The notes beneath the pieces were generated by a model, which had not been told where the DNA came from, made no database searches, and saw nothing but the letters and a program-made list of their open reading frames with translations. Positions 1 to 8,556 of a DNA stretch of 64,000 nt are shown here, piece after piece; the stretch's first letter is position 1, and each line of letters begins with the position of its first letter. This stretch comes from an uncultured Eubacteriales bacterium. GTDB taxonomy: Bacteria > Bacillota > Clostridia > Oscillospirales > Acutalibacteraceae. The DNA is taken from NCBI GenBank assembly GCA_934457415.1, contig CAKSHM010000003.1:62001-126000 (forward strand), read 5' to 3'. The position numbers and the translations under genes are program-made.

Positions 1-752
1 TCGGCGGATGTCGGAGTTGCGGCAACCGCTGAGGCGGTATCATGAGAGCATACCGCAACTACGGGAACCTTTTTACAGCCAAGCTCATTGCAGATATCAT
101 CGCTTAAATATCCGTAAATACTGCCTGATTTAACTATCGGAGCAAAAAGCTTCTTATCAAGTCCTAATTTTTCGATAAGCTCAAAATCCCAGTCCTTTGT
201 ATTAGGATTCAAAAGATTTGAAGTGGAAGCAATGCTTGCCTCCTCTTTCATTTCACCTGTTAAGAAATAAGCAAAAAGGTCGGGCATCATTAAAAATTTA
301 TCCGCCTGAGCTAAAAGCTCTGGTTCATTATATTTAAGATACATAAGCTGATAAATTGTATTAAAATGCATAAACTGCATTCCCGCGCGGTGATAAAGAT
401 CCTCTTTTGAAATTATTTCGCTGAAAATCTTGTCGGGAATTCCCTTTGTTCTCTGATCTCTGTAATGGAAAGGATTTCCGATAAGCTCACCCTTTTTATT
501 TATGAGACCGAAATCAACTCCCCAAGTGTCGATACCGATAGCATCAAATCCGCCGGCATTCACGGCCTTTGTTATTCCTGTTTTAATTTCAAAAAAAAGT
601 CTTAAAACATCCCAGTACATTCTGCCGTTTACGCTTACGGGGTCATTTGAAAAGCGGTGAATTTCCGCCATTTCAATCTTCCCGTTTTCATAGCTTGCAA
701 GCATTGCCCTTCCGCTTGAAGCGCCAAAATCAAAAGATAAAACCTTTTTCAT
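1..752 (-). CDS. rhaB: Rhamnulokinase, N-terminal part (runs off left edge)
   Basis: Reading the reverse strand from the ATG at 752 gives an open frame that leaves the window after about 250 residues. It opens with KKVLSFDFGASSGRAML, the N-terminal phosphate-binding loop of FGGY-family sugar kinases, and later carries GMQFMHFNTIYQL, which points to the rhamnulokinase branch. Rhamnulokinase phosphorylates L-rhamnulose at O1 in rhamnose breakdown. GAGGAG lies 9 bases before the start and a good promoter lies at 787-815. The C-terminal half with the rest of the ATP site is outside the window, so completeness and operon partners cannot be judged. Another FGGY kinase is possible but less likely. 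Confidence 0.85.
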   Translation of the reverse strand, partial: MKKVLSFDFGASSGRAMLASYENGKIEMAEIHRFSNDPVSVNGRMYWDVLRLFFEIKTGITKAVNAGGFDAIGIDTWGVDFGLINKKGELIGNPFHYRDQRTKGIPDKIFSEIISKEDLYHRAGMQFMHFNTIYQLMYLKYNEPELLAQADKFLMMPDLFAYFLTGEMKEEASIASTSNLLNPNTKDWDFELIEKLGLDKKLFAPIVKSGSIYGYLSDDICNELGCKKVPVVAVCSHDTASAVAATPTSA

Positions 753-786
753 AAGATAAAGCTCCTCTGTTTTATTTATTTATTAT

Positions 787-815
787 ATAATAACAGATTT
801 ATAATATTTTGTCTA
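787..815 (-). promoter_or_regulatory. Promoter of rhaB
   Basis: On the reverse strand TAGACA (810-815) and TATTAT (787-792) are 17 bases apart, 35 bases before the kinase start. This is an inferred sigma-A promoter. Confidence 0.6.
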
Positions 816-903
816 TTAAAATATCGAAAAATATGGTAAAATGAAACATGTGTTATTTAGTGCGACAGATTCGGGTACTGCCACACTTAAACGGGAGAAA
901 ATT

Positions 904-1935
904 ATGATAAAAGATTTATGGACAAAGCTAAAAGACACGGACAAACCGATAATTCTTTACGGAATGGGAAACGGCGCGGATAAAATACTCAATGTTCTAA
1001 AATCAAAAAATATTTCACCCAAAGGGATTTTTGCAAGCGACGGGTTTGTAAGAGACAAGTCTTTCCGCGGTTTTCACATTGAAAATCTGAAATATTTCGA
1101 GGATAAATACAAGGATTTTACGGTTTTATTATGCTTCGGCTCGGCAAGGGACGAGGTTATAGCAAACATAAAAAAAATAAAATCAAAATATGAGCTTTAT
1201 GCGCCCGATGTGCCTGTTTACGGGGAAAACCTATTTGACTTGGAATTCGCGCAAAGAAATCGGACGCGGTTAGAACGGGTTTACGGTTTGCTTGCAGATG
1301 AAAGATCCCAAAAGACTTTTAAAAACACCGTCCTTTATAAAATCACGGGAGATATAGATTATCTTTTTGACTGCGAAACAGACGCTGATGAACCTTATAA
1401 TAATTTTTTAAGACTTACGGATAATGAAAATTATTTGGATTTGGGAGCTTACAGAGGAGATACTGTTTGTGACTTTTTAAGCCGCGTTAAAGGCTATACT
1501 TCAATAACCGCGGTTGAGCCTGACAGGAAAAATTTTAAGAAGCTTGAAAATTATGCAAAAGGCTTAGAAAAAACCGTTTTGATAAACGCGTGCGTACTTG
1601 ACAGGTGCGCAACAGTAAATTTTGACATGAGCTCTTCGAGAGGCTCAAGCGCAGGAAGGGGAGGTTCGGAAATCAATTCGGTCAGTGTTGACAGCATCTG
1701 CAAAAACGCAACATTTATCAAAGCCGATATTGAAGGTGCAGAGCTTAAAATGCTTGAGGGTGCAAAAGTAACAATACGGGAAAGCTTGCCTAAAATGGCG
1801 ATATCCTGCTATCACCGAAGTGAGGACCTATTTACTATACCGGAAAAAGTTTTAAATATAAACCGCGGATATAAAATTTTTATGAGACATTTTAAAAGCC
1901 TTCCCGCTTGGGACACATGCTTTTATTTTGTATGA
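904..1935 (+). CDS. FkbM family SAM-dependent methyltransferase
   Basis: About 343 residues. The C-terminal half has the class I methyltransferase glycine motif YLDLGAYRGDT and the FkbM signature ADIEGAELKMLEGA. FkbM enzymes usually O-methylate sugars or lipid-linked glycans. The N-terminal 100 residues, starting at IILYGMGNGADKIL, resemble a Rossmann-like domain often joined to FkbM domains. I start at the ATG at 904 because GGGAG lies just upstream; an in-frame ATG at 841 has no ribosome binding site. The gene stands alone between rhaB and rny, so its substrate is unknown. Confidence 0.8.
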   Translation: MIKDLWTKLKDTDKPIILYGMGNGADKILNVLKSKNISPKGIFASDGFVRDKSFRGFHIENLKYFEDKYKDFTVLLCFGSARDEVIANIKKIKSKYELYAPDVPVYGENLFDLEFAQRNRTRLERVYGLLADERSQKTFKNTVLYKITGDIDYLFDCETDADEPYNNFLRLTDNENYLDLGAYRGDTVCDFLSRVKGYTSITAVEPDRKNFKKLENYAKGLEKTVLINACVLDRCATVNFDMSSSRGSSAGRGGSEINSVSVDSICKNATFIKADIEGAELKMLEGAKVTIRESLPKMAISCYHRSEDLFTIPEKVLNINRGYKIFMRHFKSLPAWDTCFYFV

Positions 1936-1938
1936 TAC

Positions 1939-1967
1939 TTGACAGTAAGACTATAAAATGATAAAAT
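1939..1967 (+). promoter_or_regulatory. Promoter of rny
   Basis: TTGACA (1939-1944), 17 bases, TAAAAT (1962-1967), four bases after the methyltransferase stop. It leaves an untranslated leader of roughly 145 bases before rny. Confidence 0.7.
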
Positions 1968-2120
1968 TAGCTTGGTAAATTCTACTATGTGTTAAAAGCT
2001 ATGGCGAGCTTTGAAGCACACTGTTAAAATTGTATCCGGTGGAAAATACGGTCACCGTCCGGTCAGATAGTTCTAAAAAGCCGGTAAATATCCGTTTTTT
2101 ATATTGGAGGTTAATATTTA

Positions 2121-3677
2121 ATGGACTCAGAAGTTATTCAGATTGTTATTCTGGTAGCTGTCGGCTTGGTCCTTGCGGTAATAGGGTTTGTTTTAGGCTC
2201 TGTACACCGCCGCAAATCCGCCGAAAAGGCTATCGGTTCAGCTGAAGATGAGGCAAAACGCATTTTAAACGACGCAATGCGTATTGCCGAAACCAAGAAA
2301 AAAGAAACTCTTCTTGAAGCAAAAGAAGAAATTCACCAGTTAAGACAGGATACTGAAAAAGAGCTTCGCGAGCGCAGAAGCGAAATTCAGCGTCAGGAGC
2401 ACAGGCTCCAGCAAAAGGAAGAGACCCTTGACAGAAAGACAGATAATATCGAGGTCAAGGAAGAAAAGCTTGCTGCCCGTTCGAAAGAAATTGACGAAAG
2501 AATGGCGGAATGCGAGCAAATCAAGCGCAGTCAGCTTGACATGCTCGAAAAGATATCGGGCTTTTCAAAGGATCAGGCAAAAACCGAACTTTTAAATGCG
2601 CTTGACGGAGAGCTGACTCATGAAAAAGCTGTAAAGATAATGGACTATGAACAGCGCACTAAGGACGAAGCCGACGAAATCGCTAAAGAAATCATAGGCA
2701 GAGCAATTCAGCGCTGCGCCGCCGACCATTCTTCGGAAATGACCGTTTCCGTAGTTCCGCTTCCCAATGACGAAATGAAGGGAAGAATTATCGGCCGCGA
2801 GGGCAGGAACATAAGAGCAATTGAAAACGCAACAGGCGTTGATTTGATTATAGACGATACGCCTGAAGCTATAACCGTTTCAAGCTTTGAACCTATAAGA
2901 AGGGAAATCGCAAGAAGGACACTTGAAAAGCTTGTTATTGACGGAAGAATTCATCCTGCAAGAATTGAAGAGACCGTCGCAAAGGCTACAGCCGAGGTTG
3001 ACGCAATAATCAAGCAGGAGGGTGAGCGTGCGATGATAGAATCGGGCGTTCAGAATCTTCACCCCGAGCTTATAAAGCTTTTGGGACGTCTGCATTTTCG
3101 CACAAGCTACGGTCAGAATGTTTTAAACCACTCGCTTGAGGTCTGCCATCTTTCGGGGTTAATAGCCGCAGAACTCGGAGCGGATGTCACTCTTGCAAAG
3201 CGTGCGGGACTTTTACATGATATCGGAAAGGCTATCGACCATGAGCAGGAAGGCTCTCATATTCAGCTCGGTGTTGAGGCGGCAAAGAAATACCGCGAAA
3301 GCGAAGCTGTTATTCATGCAATTCACGCTCACCACGGCGATGTTGAAGCAAAAACCGTTATAGCCTGCATTGTTCAGGCGGCTGACGCAATTTCTGCGGC
3401 ACGCCCCGGAGCCAGAAGAGAGAATATTGAAAATTACATAAAGCGTCTTGAAAAGCTTGAGGAAATCGCCAATTCCTTCGGCGGAGTAGAGGACTCCTAT
3501 GCAATTCAGGCAGGAAGAGAGATAAGAATCATTGTCAAACCCGAAGTCATAAGTGACGACCAGATGGTAATAATCGCTCATCAGATTGCCGAAAAAATCG
3601 AAAATGAGCTTGAATACCCGGGACAGATAAAGATAAATCTTATAAGGGAAAACAGAGCCGTCGATTATGCAAAATAG
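2121..3677 (+). CDS. rny: Ribonuclease Y
   Basis: 518 residues, the usual RNase Y length. Order of parts: one N-terminal membrane helix (about 7-27), a long charged coiled coil (about 30-180), a KH RNA-binding domain with its GxxG loop as GREG at 225-228, and an HD hydrolase domain with the metal-binding pair H366-D367 in LLHDIGK. RNase Y is the membrane-anchored endoribonuclease that starts mRNA decay in Firmicutes. TTGGAGG lies about 10 bases before the ATG. The gene is monocistronic: it has its own promoter at 1939-1967 and a hairpin terminator at 3721-3770. Confidence 0.97.
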   Translation: MDSEVIQIVILVAVGLVLAVIGFVLGSVHRRKSAEKAIGSAEDEAKRILNDAMRIAETKKKETLLEAKEEIHQLRQDTEKELRERRSEIQRQEHRLQQKEETLDRKTDNIEVKEEKLAARSKEIDERMAECEQIKRSQLDMLEKISGFSKDQAKTELLNALDGELTHEKAVKIMDYEQRTKDEADEIAKEIIGRAIQRCAADHSSEMTVSVVPLPNDEMKGRIIGREGRNIRAIENATGVDLIIDDTPEAITVSSFEPIRREIARRTLEKLVIDGRIHPARIEETVAKATAEVDAIIKQEGERAMIESGVQNLHPELIKLLGRLHFRTSYGQNVLNHSLEVCHLSGLIAAELGADVTLAKRAGLLHDIGKAIDHEQEGSHIQLGVEAAKKYRESEAVIHAIHAHHGDVEAKTVIACIVQAADAISAARPGARRENIENYIKRLEKLEEIANSFGGVEDSYAIQAGREIRIIVKPEVISDDQMVIIAHQIAEKIENELEYPGQIKINLIRENRAVDYAK

Positions 3678-3678
3678 C

Positions 3679-3707
3679 TTGACAAATCTTAAAAGCGATT
3701 GTATAAT
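3679..3707 (+). promoter_or_regulatory. Perfect consensus promoter facing a terminator
   Basis: TTGACA (3679-3684), 17 bases, TATAAT (3702-3707). The -35 box begins two bases after the rny stop codon. The predicted start near 3714 lies only about seven bases before the hairpin at 3721, so most transcripts may end after about 50 bases; the rest would read into panE. Confidence 0.75.
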
Positions 3708-3720
3708 AAGGCTTTAAGGC

Positions 3721-3770
3721 AAGGATGTCTTTAGAAGAATTCTAAGGACATCCTTTTAATTTTTTTAAAG
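3721..3770 (+). terminator. Terminator or attenuator between rny and panE
   Basis: Left arm 3721-3735 pairs with 3741-3755 (15 pairs, one G-U) around a 5-base loop, followed by a broken T tract (TTTAATTTTTTT). It can end rny transcripts, and it lies inside the leader made from the promoter at 3679-3707. Confidence 0.8.
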
Positions 3771-3786
3771 AAAGCGGAATGATTTT

Positions 3787-4701
3787 ATGAAAATAGGTAT
3801 TATCGGAGCAGGTGCAATGGGCTGTCTTTACGCAAGTCTTTTAAGCAAGAATAACGATGTAACGCTTCTTGATGTCAGCGAAACCGCCGTTAAAGCGATT
3901 AACGAAAAAGGAATAATAATGAGCTCGGGCGATATCAAAGGAAAGAAAACATACAAGGTTAAAGCAACTTTCAGTGGCGAGCTTGAAGAGGCGCCCGAGC
4001 TTTTAATCGTATTTGTCAAGGACACCGCAACGAGAGCGGCTTTAAAATCAAACTCCTCACTCATAAAAGAAAACACCTTGCTTTTATCCTTGCAAAACGG
4101 ACTCGGGAATTTTGAGATAATGGAAGAATTCGCCCATAAAAATCAAATCCTTTTAGGCACTACAAAGCACAACTGCGTTACCTTAGGGGCAGGCGAAATC
4201 TATCATTCCGGCTCAGGGATAACTCACATCGGCTCGCCTGCAGGAAACAAGGAGGCAGCACAAAAAATCACAGAAATCTTTAATGCCTGCGATATACAAA
4301 CGCAGGCATGTGAGGATGTAAAAAGACTTCTTTGGCAAAAGCTTTTTATTAACATGACTATAAACTCCGTAACCTCCCTGCTTGACGCGAATATAAGCAT
4401 TATTTCCGATTCCGAAAATGCTTCAAATGCTTCAAAAAAGCTTATTGAAGAGGCTGTGAAAGTAGCTGCGGCGGACGGTGAAAAATTCGATGCGGATCAG
4501 GTTTACAGCGAGGTTATAAGCACCGCAAAGGTTTTAGGAACGGGAAAAGCCTCAATGTGTCAGGATATGGAAAACCGGCGCAAAACAGAAATTGACTTTA
4601 TAAACGGAGCGGTCGTCCGCTTAGGCAAAAAATACGGAATTGAAACGCCATACCATTCCCTGATTGTCGACCTTATTCATGCAAAGGAAAGTTTATTTTA
4701 G
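3787..4701 (+). CDS. panE: 2-dehydropantoate 2-reductase
   Basis: 304 residues, typical for the family. It starts with the NADPH-binding motif GIIGAGAMGCLYA and contains the conserved VKDTATRAAL segment and a C-terminal ketopantoate reductase domain with the KLFINMTINSVTSLL helix. The enzyme reduces ketopantoate to pantoate in pantothenate and coenzyme A synthesis. No other pan gene lies nearby, so a related 2-hydroxyacid reductase role cannot be excluded. The ribosome binding site is weak. A strong hairpin follows at 4709-4742. Confidence 0.85.
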   Translation: MKIGIIGAGAMGCLYASLLSKNNDVTLLDVSETAVKAINEKGIIMSSGDIKGKKTYKVKATFSGELEEAPELLIVFVKDTATRAALKSNSSLIKENTLLLSLQNGLGNFEIMEEFAHKNQILLGTTKHNCVTLGAGEIYHSGSGITHIGSPAGNKEAAQKITEIFNACDIQTQACEDVKRLLWQKLFINMTINSVTSLLDANISIISDSENASNASKKLIEEAVKVAAADGEKFDADQVYSEVISTAKVLGTGKASMCQDMENRRKTEIDFINGAVVRLGKKYGIETPYHSLIVDLIHAKESLF

Positions 4702-4708
4702 ATTACAA

Positions 4709-4745
4709 AACTCCCGAGGCGGAAAAATCCGCCTCGGGAGTTATT
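4709..4745. terminator. Terminator between convergent panE and the DUF1015 gene
   Basis: Perfect 15-pair GC-rich stem (4709-4723 with 4728-4742) and an AAAA loop between two convergent stop codons. The flanking T runs are short on both sides. Confidence 0.75.
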
Positions 4746-4751
4746 ATGCCT

Positions 4752-5951
4752 TTATTTAATTTTTCTTGCCTCAAGATAAAAGCGCTTATCATCGGCATGG
4801 CCCATTGAAAATGTTTTTCTCGGAAGCGAGCCGTCGCTTAAAACAGCGTCGAAAAGCTCGCTTTTTTTCATTCCGTCAAACAAAATGCCGAGAGTGTCTT
4901 TCTTCTCCGAAAGCTTTTCAACGGAAGAAATTCCATGGATATAATCGACCTCAGTCTCGGTATGTTCTGATAAAAATCCGTCTACAAACTCAGTCAGTGC
5001 GGCAACGGCAAGCTTTTGCTTTATTTTTAGGCTTTTTGTTATTTTTTTACCGCCGAAAACAAATGTATATTCCTTTTCTTCTTTTCCGCCCGAGCTTTCG
5101 CAGAATGATGAAAACTCAGCTATAAATTCTTCCGGATTTACATTAAAAAGCACCCTGTAAATCGGCTCAAAATCAAGTGCGGTATCATGGATATTGACTA
5201 TTTCGACGAGCGCGTATCTGTTAAGCTCATTCGGATTTATTTCAAAACAGCGCTTTGCGGTTGCCAGGGAATGATTGCCGTCGCCGACACAGAACAATAG
5301 TCCGTTATGCTTGTTTTTTATTTGTTCAAGAGCGCCGAAAATAAATTCCTTATTTGCTCTATCCACAGAATAACCGCTGATACTGCCGCCGCCGAGCATT
5401 AAATCAAAATTATAAAGCGTTTTGAACTCGGAAGAATTTTTATCGAGCATGCCGAAGATTTTATCCTCCGGATCGTCAAACAAAAGCATAACATGCGGCA
5501 TTTCAAGAGGAGCATTTTCTCTGATTTTAACCCTCGGGGGTATTCTTGAAAGAACGGTTTCCTCTGTCGCGCGGACCTCGGCATCATTCTGTTTTGAAAA
5601 ATCATAACAGGTAAGATCGATTTTACCGACAATTCCTTTGCGAATTCTTCCGTCGCTCTGCTTTCTTTTTACAAAAACAAGACTATCCTTATATTCCTCG
5701 AAAACGCCGTTTTCAAGATATGAATTCATTTCTTTATCGGCATTTTCAATTCTTTTTTCGGGATTATCCGAAAGATAAACCTCAGGCAAAATACATTTTA
5801 AGGCAGAGGGGCTGTCCCCTGCCTCTTTTTTTGCCTTTTCCCAATATTCGGGCTCGGAAGTATACTGGTCGCAGGCGATAACAGCCCATTTTTCTAAATT
5901 TTCTTTCGGAATAAGAATATCCGCAGAAGAAAAACAAATTTTACCGTTCAT
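4752..5951 (-). CDS. DUF1015 family protein
   Basis: 399 residues. The start NGKICFSSADILIPK and the segments WAVIACDQYTSEPEYW, LLFCVGDGNHSLATAK and the closing SMGHADDKRFYLEARKI match the DUF1015 family, which is widespread in Clostridia and has no proven biochemical role. The conserved GDGNHS segment resembles a ligand or metal site, but I do not assign a reaction. GAAAGGAAA precedes the ATG. The gene upstream ends in its own terminator at 5982-6005, so this gene is probably transcribed separately. Confidence 0.8.
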   Translation of the reverse strand: MNGKICFSSADILIPKENLEKWAVIACDQYTSEPEYWEKAKKEAGDSPSALKCILPEVYLSDNPEKRIENADKEMNSYLENGVFEEYKDSLVFVKRKQSDGRIRKGIVGKIDLTCYDFSKQNDAEVRATEETVLSRIPPRVKIRENAPLEMPHVMLLFDDPEDKIFGMLDKNSSEFKTLYNFDLMLGGGSISGYSVDRANKEFIFGALEQIKNKHNGLLFCVGDGNHSLATAKRCFEINPNELNRYALVEIVNIHDTALDFEPIYRVLFNVNPEEFIAEFSSFCESSGGKEEKEYTFVFGGKKITKSLKIKQKLAVAALTEFVDGFLSEHTETEVDYIHGISSVEKLSEKKDTLGILFDGMKKSELFDAVLSDGSLPRKTFSMGHADDKRFYLEARKIK

Positions 5952-5981
5952 TTGACTTTCCTTTCAAAAAATATAATTATT

Positions 5982-6005
5982 AAAAAACCTGCGAAAGTTC
6001 GCAGG
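5982..6005 (-). terminator. Terminator of the 6007-6729 lipoprotein gene
   Basis: Seven-pair stem CCTGCGA / TCGCAGG (5988-5994 with 5999-6005), followed on the reverse strand by TTTTTTA. It starts right after the stop codon at 6007. Confidence 0.75.
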
Positions 6006-6006
6006 C

Positions 6007-6729
6007 TTAAAATTTTGAAACCTTAACGGAAATTACATTATCATTTGCCACATCCACCGTTATCGACATTTTACTGCGCTTATCGTCTTTTCCCATAAAG
6101 AAATCAAGGCAATAAATATTACCGTCGGCAGAGTAAAAATGCGAAGGTGCGCCGATATAATCCGTAATATCGGTTATAGCGCTGCCGTTAGAAACTCCGT
6201 TTATCCAAAACTGCCCGTATTTAGAGTCCTTTACAAACAGTGAATTTTCGGGAACTGAAAATTCAACGATATTGCATTTTTTTAGTTTCTGGGAGGATTT
6301 CCCCGAGTTATAAAACACGGCGTTTAAAACATTTCCGTATTCATTTTCAAAAACAACTTCGCTCATTTCCCCAGCAAACACCGTATCGTTTTCCTCATAG
6401 TTCTCTGACAGCTTAAAGCCCTTTTTTTCAAGCTCTTTAAAACTGAAAGGCAACGTAAGCTCGCTGCCGGAATAGGTGATTTTATAAGAAAATTTCTTTC
6501 CGAGATAAATATCGGCATAATTTTCTTCATCATACTTACTGATATCAAAATAATTGGACATTATGACATCGGTAGATTTGATCTCGGGAACGGAAACGTC
6601 TTTTTTTTCGGATTCGGGTTTTGAACTCTCTACCCCGTAATTATTATCAATAGGGCTGCAAGCGGCAAACGAAACCAGCAGCAAAGCCGCCAATACGAAT
6701 GCAAAGACCGATTTAAATTTTAACTTCAT
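6007..6729 (-). CDS. Putative lipoprotein of unknown function
   Basis: 240 residues. The N terminus MKLKFKSVFAFVLAALLLV, followed by SFAAC, is a lipoprotein signal peptide with the lipidated cysteine in FAAC. The rest is a soluble, mixed-charge domain with no family I recognise; a low-complexity KPESEKKD stretch follows the cysteine. I choose the ATG at 6729 because AGAGGTG lies 7 bases upstream, whereas the in-frame GTG at 6738 lies inside that ribosome binding site. It follows ribF with a gap of about 50 bases. Confidence 0.75.
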   Translation of the reverse strand: MKLKFKSVFAFVLAALLLVSFAACSPIDNNYGVESSKPESEKKDVSVPEIKSTDVIMSNYFDISKYDEENYADIYLGKKFSYKITYSGSELTLPFSFKELEKKGFKLSENYEENDTVFAGEMSEVVFENEYGNVLNAVFYNSGKSSQKLKKCNIVEFSVPENSLFVKDSKYGQFWINGVSNGSAITDITDYIGAPSHFYSADGNIYCLDFFMGKDDKRSKMSITVDVANDNVISVKVSKF

Positions 6730-6781
6730 AAAAAGCACCTCTTCCCTATAATAAACATTTTATAATTATTATGTGTAAAAG

Positions 6782-7621
6782 TCAATTTATTTTTTCAACA
6801 TCTTTTTTTATTTGATTTTTCAGTTCTTCAACACCCGAAAATTTCATTTCAGGTCTGATAAACGCTTTTAAAACGATTTTTAAATCCTTTGAATAAAGGT
6901 TCTCCGAATAATCCAAAATATAGGTCTCACACTGAATTTTATCGGAGCCGACCGTCGGCTTGACGCCGATATCGGAAACACCCTTATGGCTTTTATTATC
7001 AATTATTGCTTCAACTTCATACACTCCGAAGCGCGGTATTACAATATTTTCGGGATAGACCTGATTTGCCGTAGGGAATCCCAGCGTTCTGCCGAGTTTC
7101 TTTCCTTTTATGACAGGTGCCTTAAAGGAAAAAGGGAAAAGCATAAGCTTATTTGCCTGCTTTATTTCTCCGTTTTCTATAAGTGCTCTTATTTCGGAAG
7201 AGGAAACAACATTTCCGCCGACGGAAACGGGATTTGAAATTTTAAGCTCTGTATTATTTGAGTTGCAAAATTCTTTTAAAAGCTCCGTGCTGCCGAGCGC
7301 ATTTTTGCCGAATCTGAAATTAAAACCGCAGGCAATAATATCAGGATTATATTTTTTCTTTATCACATTTAAAAAATCAATCGGAGAAATATCCTTAACC
7401 TTTAAAAAGTCAAGTGTCTCAATCTTTTCAACCCCGAGGCTTTTTAATGCCTCCGCTTTGATTTCGGGCGGATACAAAGCTTTTACGCTTTTATCAAAAT
7501 ACATTTTCGGGGGATACAAAAAGGTCACGGCTGTAATATTACAGTCCTTTACAGAGGAAATTACGGCGCGGTGGCCCTTATGAACACCGTCAAATGTGCC
7601 TAATACAACAGCTTTTTTCAA
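6782..7621 (-). CDS. ribF: Bifunctional riboflavin kinase / FAD synthetase
   Basis: The product makes FMN from riboflavin and then FAD. The N-terminal adenylyltransferase domain begins KKAVVLGTFDGVHKGH, containing the nucleotidyltransferase HxGH motif. The C-terminal flavokinase domain has GKKLGRTLGFPTANQ and the GVSDIGVKPTV segment. I start at the TTG at 7621, which has AAGGAAAGGAAG upstream and places the GTFDGVH motif at the usual distance from the N terminus. An ATG at 7678 would add 19 untypical residues and overlap truB. It is the last gene of the rimP-ribF operon. Confidence 0.92.
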   Translation of the reverse strand: MKKAVVLGTFDGVHKGHRAVISSVKDCNITAVTFLYPPKMYFDKSVKALYPPEIKAEALKSLGVEKIETLDFLKVKDISPIDFLNVIKKKYNPDIIACGFNFRFGKNALGSTELLKEFCNSNNTELKISNPVSVGGNVVSSSEIRALIENGEIKQANKLMLFPFSFKAPVIKGKKLGRTLGFPTANQVYPENIVIPRFGVYEVEAIIDNKSHKGVSDIGVKPTVGSDKIQCETYILDYSENLYSKDLKIVLKAFIRPEMKFSGVEELKNQIKKDVEKIN

Positions 7622-7653
7622 CTCTGCACGCTTCCTTTCCTTACTCTGCACTG

Positions 7654-8556
7654 TCACCTTAAAGATTTTATAACACATTTAACGGCTACTTCACCGTTTT
7701 CTCGGTTATAGACCCCGACTCCCAAAAAGTCACCCTCAAAACTTACGCGGAAGAGCTCCCCGTCCTCAGGCTCCGAAATTTTAAGCCTTTTAATATCAAG
7801 GGCTCCGCCGTTTGAAAAGCGGACAGCCTGCTTTAAAGTTACATTTATTTCAGGCATATATTTAACAGCAAAATCCGGTTTTAGAATAAAATCAGATATA
7901 TTACTTTCACTTAAATCGTCTAAAGGAACACACTCAGTTATATCAAAGCCTGTAACGCATGTTCTTCTAAGCTCCTTTAAAACCGCACCGCATCCTAAGA
8001 ATTCCCCTATATCGTTTGCAAGTGATCTGATATAAGTACCCTTTGTCACCTTAACCTCAACAAGACATTCTTTATTTATTTCGTCAAATTCCAAAAGCCT
8101 GATATAATGAATAAAAATATCTCTTTTTTCAAGTTCCAGACTTTTTCCCTGTCTTGCAAGCTTATAAAGCGGAACGCCGTTTTTTTTAAGCGCGCTGAAC
8201 ATCGGAGGAGTTTGTTTTAATGCGCCCGTGAAATTTTCAAGAGCTTTTAAAACCTCCTGCTTACTGATATTCATAAGCGTTTTTTCATCCGCCTTGTATA
8301 TAATATTTCCTGTTATATCGAAGCTATCGGTTTTTAAGCCGAATTTTATTCGGGCGGAATAAATTTTATCACTTTCAAGCAAAAACGGAGAAAGCGAGGT
8401 TGCTCTTCCGATCAAAATCGGAAGAACGCCTGTCGCCATCGGGTCAAGAGTGCCTGTATGTCCCACTCTTTTTTGGCCAGTAAGCTTTCGGATTTTGGCA
8501 ACCGCTCCGAAAGAGGTTATGTTTTCGGGTTTATCAATCAGAATAAGCCCGTCCAT
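7654..8556 (-). CDS. truB: tRNA pseudouridine(55) synthase
   Basis: 300 residues. TruB turns U55 in the T loop of tRNAs into pseudouridine. The N terminus DGLILIDKPENITSF and the catalytic-aspartate motif GHTGTLDPMATGVLPI are diagnostic, as is the KGTYIRSLANDIGE segment. The start overlaps the end of nrnA by 23 bases, so the two are translationally coupled. A C-terminal PUA-like tail is present. Confidence 0.96.
   Translation of the reverse strand: MDGLILIDKPENITSFGAVAKIRKLTGQKRVGHTGTLDPMATGVLPILIGRATSLSPFLLESDKIYSARIKFGLKTDSFDITGNIIYKADEKTLMNISKQEVLKALENFTGALKQTPPMFSALKKNGVPLYKLARQGKSLELEKRDIFIHYIRLLEFDEINKECLVEVKVTKGTYIRSLANDIGEFLGCGAVLKELRRTCVTGFDITECVPLDDLSESNISDFILKPDFAVKYMPEINVTLKQAVRFSNGGALDIKRLKISEPEDGELFRVSFEGDFLGVGVYNRENGEVAVKCVIKSLR

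Noticed and set aside
2030..2245. Small plus-strand frame before and into rny
   Set aside because: It overlaps rny in another frame, has no ribosome binding site and resembles no protein family.
7110..7583. 157-residue plus-strand open frame opposite ribF
   Set aside because: Shadow frame of ribF without a start signal or recognisable motif.
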